Below, in pieces: positions 57,973 to 64,000 of a DNA stretch of 64,000 bases. The stretch is taken from contig JANLFV010000005.1 of the NCBI GenBank assembly GCA_024653345.1, forward strand, positions 64,790-128,789. The letters are read 5' to 3'. Numbering within the stretch: the first letter of the stretch is position 1; the number at the start of each line of letters is the position of its first letter. Source of the stretch: Candidatus Acetothermia bacterium (GTDB taxonomy: Bacteria > Bipolaricaulota > Bipolaricaulia > RBG-16-55-9 > JANLFV01). The notes under the pieces were generated by a model, which was not told the origin of the DNA, ran no database searches, and was given only the letters and a program-made list of their open reading frames with translations. Position numbers and translations under genes: made by a program.

Positions 57973-59088
57973 CTAGAAAATTGTGTAGTTCGCAGTGATG
58001 GAGAACTCCTTTGTCCAGTCTTCATAGCCGGTCTCCCACTTCAGGCTCAGGCCGGCCGCCACATTCCAGCCGCCGCTGACTTGGAAGAGGGCCTTCAGAT
58101 CGACCGCTTGACTATCGACTTCCGGCTCCGCTGGCTGCTTCAGGCGGAGGAAGTTGTAGCTGAAGGTGTAGCTGAGCGCGGGACCGGCCCGATGGAAGTA
58201 GCTCACCACAGCGCTCAAAGAGTAGTTCTCGAGCAGCTCGAAGGAGGAGCTGAAGTCCGCCTTGGCCAGGAGCTGAGCATTCGGGGCGGGGGCGGCAGCG
58301 TAGTTCGCCCCGGCGAACACGAGGGAGTCCTGTGCGTGTCCCAGGGGATCAAGGACCTCGTAGCCCACGCCGCCGCGGACATCCCAGCCGCAGAGGCGCT
58401 CTCCTCCGACCGCCAGGACGATCTCCTCGATCCGCAACCCCTCGACCGCCCCGAGCTTCCCCGCGGTCACCAGGCCCGTCCGCTCGATCAACTCCGTGAT
58501 CTTCTGCACAAGCTGCTCTAGCTTCTCGTATTCCGCCCGCTTGCCGATCTCCTGTGCCACGGCCATCAGGGTCTGGTCAGGGAGCGGCTGAGAGATGCTC
58601 TTCATGCCCAGGAGCATCTCCCCGATCCGCATCGCCTTCGCCAGCGGGGTGACATCGCGGAAGCGGCCATACCCTGCCCCGGTGATCGCATTCAGACCGA
58701 GATTCTTGTATGCGGATGAGGCGCGGAGGACCAGGCTCCCGAAGCCGAACAGGTCGCTCTCCTTGAGATACATCTGGTAGCTGCCGGACCCGATTCCGCT
58801 GTAGCCCAGTGCGCCGTTGTTGTAGCTGATCTTGAGGTTTGCGGTGGAGTTGTAGCCGTAGGAGGCGGAATCGAAGAAGCTGCTGAAGTCTAGGGCCGCG
58901 GAGCCCGCGGAGATGTTCCCCCGATTGTCCCGGTATTGGTCGTCGAAGAACCGGTAGTTCAGAGCTAGGCCGAGGTTTGTGTAGCGGCTCTCCGGCTGAG
59001 TGTAGCTGCAGAGCGGCACCGCCAACCCGCCGATCGCCAGGCCGGCCACGAGCAACCCCCCAACCAGCAACGCCAGAACCTTACGCAT
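57973..59088 (-). CDS. predicted outer-membrane beta-barrel, unknown family
   Basis: 371 residues from ATG 59088 (GAGGTGATCAAG upstream). Signal peptide MRKVLALLVGGLLVAGLAIG, then strand-rich sequence with many aromatic/Gly residues (YTNLGLALNYRFFDDQY, LKISYNNGALGYSGIGSGSY), a central helical segment (EYEKLEQLVQKITELIERT), and a terminal Phe (SITANYTIF). No named family recognised. It sits 3 bases upstream of the acyl-CoA synthetase gene, perhaps only by operon chance. Confidence 0.6.
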   Translation of the reverse strand: MRKVLALLVGGLLVAGLAIGGLAVPLCSYTQPESRYTNLGLALNYRFFDDQYRDNRGNISAGSAALDFSSFFDSASYGYNSTANLKISYNNGALGYSGIGSGSYQMYLKESDLFGFGSLVLRASSAYKNLGLNAITGAGYGRFRDVTPLAKAMRIGEMLLGMKSISQPLPDQTLMAVAQEIGKRAEYEKLEQLVQKITELIERTGLVTAGKLGAVEGLRIEEIVLAVGGERLCGWDVRGGVGYEVLDPLGHAQDSLVFAGANYAAAPAPNAQLLAKADFSSSFELLENYSLSAVVSYFHRAGPALSYTFSYNFLRLKQPAEPEVDSQAVDLKALFQVSGGWNVAAGLSLKWETGYEDWTKEFSITANYTIF

Positions 59089-59177
59089 CTTGATCACCTC
59101 TTCCTCCAGTTTTATGGTCCAGTTTGAGAGTTTACACCATCACCGCCCCAACGGGCAATGATCTCCGTTACGCTCGA

Positions 59178-60098
59178 CTATCTCCGCTCCGGGGAGGAGA
59201 GCAGCCTCTTGATCTGATCGAGCGCCTCCTCAGCCGCCGCTGCCCCGGCAGCGATCCCTCGCGCCGCTTGATGGTAGCGTGGAGGGTTATCCGCTAGCTT
59301 CGGTCGGATGAGAACATCCGGCGGGAAGAGCCGGAGGTTCAGCTCAACGATCCGCCGCTGGAGGACGACTGAGGCGAGGATGAGGATGCTCACGACGCTC
59401 GGTGCGCTCCGGCGGAGCACCTCTTGCTCCTTCTGCGTGAGGCGCCGCCGCGGCGCGAGCCCGCCCAGAGGGATCAGCCCGCCAAAGTGCCCCTCGAGGA
59501 ACTTCCTCGCTCGCTTGGAGAGCCCGGGACGGGCATTCCGCTGCGGGTAGTAGCCCAGGTCGACGGCGATCACGATCTCTGCTCCCAGTCGGCGGGCCAC
59601 ATCGACGGGCAGGGGGTTGACCAACCCGCCGTCGACTAGCAGTCGCCCCTCGTGCTCGACGGGGACGAACAGGCCGGGGATGGAGGAGCTGGCCCGAATC
59701 GCCTCCACCAGCGGGCCCTCTTGAAGGACGACCTCATTGCCGGTGTCGATGTCCGTAGCTACGGCCGCGAACTTGATCGGGAGGGCTTCGATCCTGACAT
59801 CCCCGAGCAGGGCCTGGAGCATCTTGAGGATGTTGCTCCCGCTCGACCAGCCCCGCAGCGGGAAGGTGGGGAGGAAGCTCTTGGCGACCCTGAGCAGGTC
59901 GGTCTTCAGCCACTCCTCCTCGACTCTGGCGATCGGGACGCCCGCGGCGTAAGCTCCGCCGACCATCGCCCCCATCGAGGTCCCCACGATGATGTCGATC
60001 GGGATCCCATGCTCTTCCAGGACTCTGAGGACGCCCGCGTGGGCCGCGCCCCGCGGCCCGCCGCTGGAGAGTGCCAAGCCGACGACCGGCCTCGCCAT
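59178..60098 (-). CDS. patatin-like phospholipase
   Basis: 306 residues. Oxyanion loop SSGGPRGAAHAGVL, nucleophile serine in IVGTSMGAMVGGAYAAG, and dyad aspartate in LLVDGGLVNPLPVDVARR. It resembles the RssA/YlbK group of lipid acyl hydrolases, intracellular or membrane associated. ATG 60098 has AAAGGAGG. TAGAAT at 60168-60173 (minus) is a possible -10 box. Confidence 0.87.
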   Translation of the reverse strand: MARPVVGLALSSGGPRGAAHAGVLRVLEEHGIPIDIIVGTSMGAMVGGAYAAGVPIARVEEEWLKTDLLRVAKSFLPTFPLRGWSSGSNILKMLQALLGDVRIEALPIKFAAVATDIDTGNEVVLQEGPLVEAIRASSSIPGLFVPVEHEGRLLVDGGLVNPLPVDVARRLGAEIVIAVDLGYYPQRNARPGLSKRARKFLEGHFGGLIPLGGLAPRRRLTQKEQEVLRRSAPSVVSILILASVVLQRRIVELNLRLFPPDVLIRPKLADNPPRYHQAARGIAAGAAAAEEALDQIKRLLSSPERR

Positions 60099-60296
60099 CA
60101 GATCCCTCCTTTCCCCCGCTGCCATTGGCCCTGAGCCAGGCTTAAGCTCGAACTAATGCCTTCCAGCATTCTAGCACCAGAAGCAGCATGAGAGGCAATC
60201 ACCCGAGTCCTTGGGGAGGCCCCTACTCGGCAGACCGGTCCAAGCGGGGCTTCTTCCCACTTGATCTCTCCCCTGAGGTTAGCTAACAATGGGCCG

Positions 60297-60986
60297 ATGG
60301 TGCGGCCGGTGGGATTGGAGGAGCTATTCGACCTCGACCCAGCGAAGACCCCCTACGGGGAGATCTTCGAGGGGATCAACTACATCTGGGATGTCCTGGA
60401 GAGGATCCCGGAGCTTGCCGCGCGGGCCAGGCCGATCGTCAGGGCCAAAGAGGTCAAGGGTGCTCATATCTTCGGAGCTGTCGAGATCGGTGAGGGGACG
60501 GTCGTCGAGCCGGGCGCCGTGATCCGCGGGCCGACGATCATCGGCGAAGGATGCCAGATCAGAAGCGGGGCCTACATCCGAGGGAATGCCCTCATCGGCC
60601 ACGGTGTGATCATCGGCCACAGCTCGGAGATCAAGAACTGCTTGATCCACAACGAGGCCCAGCTCCCGCACCTCGCCTATGTCGGCGACTCGGTCCTCGG
60701 CTGGCGGAGCCACCTCGGCGCGGGAGTGATAGTTTCAAACTTGAAGGTCACCCGAGAGCCCGTGGTCGTGAGAGTCAACGATGAGGTCTACAAGACCGGC
60801 TTGAGGAAGTTCGGCGCGATCATCGGCGATGAGGTCGAGATCGGCTGCAATGCCGTGCTGAACCCTGGAACAATCCTAGGGAAGCGAACCCTGGCCTATG
60901 CACTCACCTCCCTTTCGGGGTATTATCCCCCGGGTTCGCTGATCAAGCTCCGCCAGAGCTTGGAGCTCGTGGAAAGGAGGCAATGA
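60297..60986 (+). CDS. GlmU-like left-handed beta-helix sugar-phosphate acyl/nucleotidyltransferase
   Basis: 229 residues. A short N-terminal region (LEELFDLDPAKTPYGEIFEG) replaces the pyrophosphorylase domain. Hexapeptide repeats follow (IFGAVEIGEGTVVEPGAVIR, GPTIIGEGCQIRSGAYIRGN, GAIIGDEVEIGCNAVLNPGT). It resembles the GlmU acetyltransferase half. Its stop overlaps the glmM start, so it probably supplies N-acetylation of glucosamine-1-phosphate for UDP-GlcNAc, an inference from pairing. The start is uncertain (60297 has only a weak site). Confidence 0.7.
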   Translation: MVRPVGLEELFDLDPAKTPYGEIFEGINYIWDVLERIPELAARARPIVRAKEVKGAHIFGAVEIGEGTVVEPGAVIRGPTIIGEGCQIRSGAYIRGNALIGHGVIIGHSSEIKNCLIHNEAQLPHLAYVGDSVLGWRSHLGAGVIVSNLKVTREPVVVRVNDEVYKTGLRKFGAIIGDEVEIGCNAVLNPGTILGKRTLAYALTSLSGYYPPGSLIKLRQSLELVERRQ

Positions 60987-62320
60987 TGGGGCTCTTTGGC
61001 ACGGACGGTGTGCGGGGCGTGGCGAATGTCGAGCTCTCCCCGGAGCTGGCGCTGGCCCTCGGCCGGGCAGCAGTCTCCCTGAGGGACGAGCGGAATAGAG
61101 CCCTCATTGGGAGGGACACGCGCCGCTCGGGAGAGATGCTCTCTTCTGCCCTAGCTGCTGGGCTGGCTTCGGTGGGGATCGAGGTTCTCGACGCTGGGAT
61201 AATCCCCACCCCAGCGATCCCGTTCCTGGTCCAAAGGTATGATGCCTCATTCGGGGTTGTCATCTCGGCCTCGCATAATCCCCCCGAGGATAATGGGATA
61301 AAGTTCTTCGACCGGGCCGGGTTTAAGATCAGCGAGGAGCTGGAGGCGAAGCTGGACCAGGCAATCGACGATGGCATCCCAATCCGCCCCTCGGGCCGGG
61401 AGATCGGCCGGATCCGGCCCGTGCCCGAGGCAGCTCAGCTCTACCTAGAGCGGCTGATCGCGCTCGCGCGCGAGAGGCTAGGCGGCTCGAAGCTGCGGCT
61501 GGTCGTCGACTGCGCGAGCGGCGCGACCTCGGGGATCGCAGCGAAGCTGTTCTCTCAGCTCGGGCTGGAGGCGATCATCATCCACGATCAGCCCGACGGG
61601 GACAACATCAACCTCGCCTGCGGCTCGACCGATCTCCGCTCGCTCCAGGAGGCCGTTCGCCTCTACCGAGCTGATCTAGGGGTGGCCTACGACGGTGACG
61701 GTGACCGCGCGCTCTTCGTTGACGCTGAAGGGCGGGAGGTCGATGGCGACGCCATCTTGCTCATCTCTGCCTTGGCGATGCACCGTGCGGGGGCGCTCTC
61801 CCCTCCCCGCGTCGTGGCGACGGTGATGAGCAACCTCGGTCTGGAAGAGCACCTCAGGGCCGAAGGGATCGAGCTAGTCCGGACGAGCGTGGGCGACCGC
61901 TATGTCGCCGCTGAGATCGAGAAATGGGGCTGCTCCCTCGGTGGGGAGCAGTCGGGGCACATCATCTTCCGGGACTGCTCGACCACGGGCGACGGGCTGA
62001 TCACCACGGTCCAGGTCCTCTCGATCCTAGAGCGGACGGGCAGGCCGCTGGCCGAGCTGGCCGGTCAGTTCCGCCGCTATCCCCAGGTCCAGCACAACAT
62101 CCCCGTGCGGAACCCGGGGATCTTTCATGAGAACAAGAGGCTGGAGGAGGCAATTGCCTCCTACCGCGCCCGTCTCGACGGGGTGGGGCGGCTCGTGGTT
62201 CGGCCCTCGGGAACTCAGCCGTTGATCCGGGTGATGGTTGAGGGGAAGGACGAGAGGCTCATCCGGCAGGTCGGGCAGGAATTGAGCCGGCTGATCGAGC
62301 AAGAGCTGAATCACCCCTAG
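60986..62320 (+). CDS. glmM: phosphoglucosamine mutase
   Basis: 444 residues. LFGTDGVRGVAN, phosphoserine loop ISASHNPPEDNGIKFF (Ser near residue 96), metal-binding AYDGDGDRALFVD, sugar-binding GGEQSGHIIF and phosphate-binding VRPSGTQPLIRVM. It interconverts glucosamine-6- and -1-phosphate for cell-wall synthesis. The second ATG (60986) is better spaced from AAAGGAGG than the first (60983). Confidence 0.93.
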   Translation: MGLFGTDGVRGVANVELSPELALALGRAAVSLRDERNRALIGRDTRRSGEMLSSALAAGLASVGIEVLDAGIIPTPAIPFLVQRYDASFGVVISASHNPPEDNGIKFFDRAGFKISEELEAKLDQAIDDGIPIRPSGREIGRIRPVPEAAQLYLERLIALARERLGGSKLRLVVDCASGATSGIAAKLFSQLGLEAIIIHDQPDGDNINLACGSTDLRSLQEAVRLYRADLGVAYDGDGDRALFVDAEGREVDGDAILLISALAMHRAGALSPPRVVATVMSNLGLEEHLRAEGIELVRTSVGDRYVAAEIEKWGCSLGGEQSGHIIFRDCSTTGDGLITTVQVLSILERTGRPLAELAGQFRRYPQVQHNIPVRNPGIFHENKRLEEAIASYRARLDGVGRLVVRPSGTQPLIRVMVEGKDERLIRQVGQELSRLIEQELNHP

Positions 62321-62328
62321 CCCTCTCG

Positions 62329-62357
62329 TTGCGGCGCTCCGCCGCTCTCGGTATAGT
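62329..62357 (+). promoter_or_regulatory. promoter giving a leaderless miaB mRNA
   Basis: TTGCGG (62329-62334), 17-base spacer, TATAGT (62352-62357). ATG 62366 follows after 8 bases and has no ribosome site. Confidence 0.5.
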
Positions 62358-62365
62358 CATTGAAG

Positions 62366-63667
62366 ATGGGAATAGTTTACATCCACACCTGGGGCTGCCA
62401 GCTCAACGAGCATAAGTCGGAGGAGATCGCCGGGACTCTCGAGCGGACGGGCTTTCAGCTCACCGAGCGGCTAGAGGAGGCCGAGGTGGTGATCTTCAAC
62501 ACCTGCACCGTCCGGGAGAAGGCGGTGGAGAAGGTTCTGGGGAAGCTCGGCGAGGTCAACCGCCTCCGGGCTCGCGGGAGGGTGATCCTCCTCGGCATCG
62601 GCGGCTGCCTCTCCCAGGCTGAGGGGGAGCGGCTCCTTCGCCGCGCTCGGGGGGTAAGGATCGACTTCCTCTTCGGGACCTCAGCTAGCGACATCAAGCG
62701 GCTCCCCGAGATCATCGCCCGCGCGAGGGAAGGGCAGCCAGTCATTGCCGTCGGCCAGCCGGCGGGGCTCGACCACCTCCCGGCCCGGCGGGCCAGCTCG
62801 TTCAAGGCTTATGTCACGATTACCGAGGGGTGCGACCACTTCTGCTCCTACTGCATCGTCCCTTACACTCGGGGCCGCCTACGAAGCCGGCCGATGGAGG
62901 AGGTCCAGGCCGAGGTCGAGGAACTCGCCCGCCAGGGCTATAAGGAGGTCACCCTCCTCGGTCAGAATGTGAATGCCTACGGGAAGGACCTCTTCGGGGA
63001 GGGGCGCTTCGCGGCCCTCCTCCGTCGAGTAGCTGAGACGGGAATCCGCCGGATCAGGTTCACCTCTTCCCATCCTGAGGACATGACTGAAGACCTCCTG
63101 AGGACGATCGCCCAGCTTCCCAATGTCTCCAAGCAGCTCCACATCGCCGCCCAGTCCGGCTCGGACCGGGTGCTGAAGGACATGCGCCGGCCCTATACGA
63201 AGGCCGAATTTCTGGAGAAGGTCGAGCTGGCCAAGCGCCTGATCCCTGGAGTGAACATCACCACCGACCTCATCGTCGGCTACCCCACCGAGACCGAGGA
63301 GGACTTCCAGGAGACGATCGACCTAGTCGAGCAGGCCCGGTTCGGGAGCGCCTTCATCTTCAAGTTCTCCCCCAGGCCGGGGACGATCGCCGCGGCGAAA
63401 TACGGCGATCCAATCCCGCAGGAGGTCAAGGAGCGCCGCCATCGAGTGCTCCTCGAGCTGCAGCGCAGGATCAGCGAGGAAGAGAGCGCAAAGCTCATTG
63501 GGGCCGAGGTCGAGGTCTTGGTCGAAGGCCAGGTTGGCCCCAACTGCTACGGGAAGGCGCAAGACGGCCGGACGGTCACCTTCAGCGGGCGAGGGTGCGC
63601 CCCTGGTGAGCTTGTGGCGGTTAGAGTAGCGAAGACGGCGTGGGGAACCCTGCTCGGGACAGCATGA
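62366..63667 (+). CDS. miaB: tRNA-2-methylthio-N6-dimethylallyladenosine synthase
   Basis: 433 residues. The N-terminal UPF0004 cluster cysteines lie in TWGCQLNEHKSEE, FNTCTVREKA and GIGGCLSQAEG. The radical SAM cluster is GCDHFCSYCIVPYTRG, and the C-terminal TRAM domain starts near LIGAEVEVLVEGQ. It methylthiolates the i6A37 product of MiaA, also encoded in this window. ATG 62366 is preferred over TTG 62360. Confidence 0.94.
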   Translation: MGIVYIHTWGCQLNEHKSEEIAGTLERTGFQLTERLEEAEVVIFNTCTVREKAVEKVLGKLGEVNRLRARGRVILLGIGGCLSQAEGERLLRRARGVRIDFLFGTSASDIKRLPEIIARAREGQPVIAVGQPAGLDHLPARRASSFKAYVTITEGCDHFCSYCIVPYTRGRLRSRPMEEVQAEVEELARQGYKEVTLLGQNVNAYGKDLFGEGRFAALLRRVAETGIRRIRFTSSHPEDMTEDLLRTIAQLPNVSKQLHIAAQSGSDRVLKDMRRPYTKAEFLEKVELAKRLIPGVNITTDLIVGYPTETEEDFQETIDLVEQARFGSAFIFKFSPRPGTIAAAKYGDPIPQEVKERRHRVLLELQRRISEEESAKLIGAEVEVLVEGQVGPNCYGKAQDGRTVTFSGRGCAPGELVAVRVAKTAWGTLLGTA

Positions 63668-63671
63668 TGAG

Positions 63672-64000
63672 ATGATTGAGCGAAGGCGCACTCGGGTCGT
63701 CAAGGTGGGAAGCCTCGCGCTTGGCGGCGCCAACCCGATCCGGGTCCAGTCGATGACCAACACCGACACTCGTAATGTCGCCGCGACCGTGGCCCAGATC
63801 AGGCAGCTCGAGGAGACAGGGTGCGAGCTCGTTCGCGTCGCGGTCCCGGACATGGAGGCCGCTGCGAAGCTGGGCGAGATCAAGCGGCAGATCGCAATCC
63901 CCCTCGTCGCGGACATCCACTACAATCACAAGCTGGCGCTTCGCGCGCTCGAGGAGGGGGTCGACAAGCTCCGCCTCAACCCGGGCAACATCGCCAAGCG
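63672..64000 (+). CDS. ispG: 4-hydroxy-3-methylbut-2-enyl-diphosphate synthase (partial)
   Basis: The first 109 codons before the window edge: MIERRRTRVVKVGSLALGGA, NPIRVQSMTNTDTRNVAATV, RVAVPDMEAA and PLVADIHYNHKLALRALEEG, then the LRLNPGNI motif of IspG/GcpE. It catalyses the Fe-S-dependent reductive step of the MEP isoprenoid pathway. It starts 4 bases after the miaB stop. The C-terminal cluster cysteines are outside the window. Confidence 0.93.
   Translation, partial: MIERRRTRVVKVGSLALGGANPIRVQSMTNTDTRNVAATVAQIRQLEETGCELVRVAVPDMEAAAKLGEIKRQIAIPLVADIHYNHKLALRALEEGVDKLRLNPGNIAK

Noticed and set aside
1-64000. CRISPR arrays, tRNA and rRNA genes
   Set aside because: No regularly spaced direct repeats, tRNA T-loop/acceptor patterns or rRNA-like stretches were found on reading both strands.

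Overview
The window is GC-rich and gene-dense, from a diderm bacterium: several predicted outer-membrane beta-barrels, a PorV-like barrel, lipoproteins and hopanoid-type sugar metabolism. Housekeeping genes are bacterial (rpoD, dnaG, miaA, miaB, mnmA, pdxST, ispG, glmM). An indolepyruvate:ferredoxin oxidoreductase cluster and a fused ADP-forming acyl-CoA synthetase suggest an anaerobic peptide/amino-acid fermenter. I cannot name the organism. An uncultivated thermophile-type lineage such as Bipolaricaulota/Acetothermia is a guess from overall feel. No rRNA, tRNA or CRISPR was recognised.

Layout. 0-4.6 kb: a minus-strand operon (small ORF, cutA, isochorismatase, FAD reductase, RlmN-like radical SAM, DUF433/DUF5615 pair, methyltransferase) behind a consensus promoter. 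4.7-7.4 kb: a decayed patch with antitoxin and membrane-protein remnants, hicAB, a complete IS630-type element with TA duplication, and an IS110 transposase tail that truncates a surface gene. 7.4-17.5 kb: a surface locus of large secreted proteins (cohesin-like, beta-helix, DxDEN-repeat) with related C-terminal domains plus a PorV-like barrel, with tandem promoters upstream. 18-25.6 kb: aldolase, nfo, then an operon nnrDE - small lipoprotein - PKD/DsbA lipoprotein - tatD - glycosyltransferase - YaiO-like barrel. 25.9-38.3 kb: PKD/FG-GAP lipoprotein, miaA, rpoD, dnaG, MBL, comF, pdxT, pdxS and a three-gene ior cluster. 38.3-46.1 kb: MFS exporter, M28 peptidase, hpnA-like epimerase, PLD lipoprotein, PfpI, zinc-less alcohol dehydrogenase. 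46.3-53.6 kb: two formylglycine-generating-enzyme/C-type-lectin-fold proteins flank two toxin-antitoxin pairs, mnmA and an ABC transporter. 53.8-64 kb: S74-chaperone lipoprotein, ADP-forming acyl-CoA synthetase, barrel, patatin, then the plus-strand hexapeptide transferase - glmM - miaB - ispG.

The most interesting signal is at 46.3-53.4 kb. The two FGE-fold genes end in hypervariable cassettes. Each has a 17-nt identical 5' flank, a 66-71-nt core that differs almost entirely in first and second codon positions, a 42-nt identical 3' flank, and a structured hairpin downstream whose stem shows a compensatory base change. This is the signature of variable regions diversified by a diversity-generating retroelement (DGR). 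No reverse transcriptase, template repeat or accessory gene is visible, so the window would hold remote targets. One target is a DegP-type serine protease fused to the lectin fold. Its core has lost one base, which truncates the protein. The other has a broken N-terminus.

Other points: several genes look leaderless (nfo, iorA, mnmA, miaB), short palindromic repeats are inserted in frame in two enzymes, and two short translationally coupled genes (49 and 57 codons) sit inside operons.
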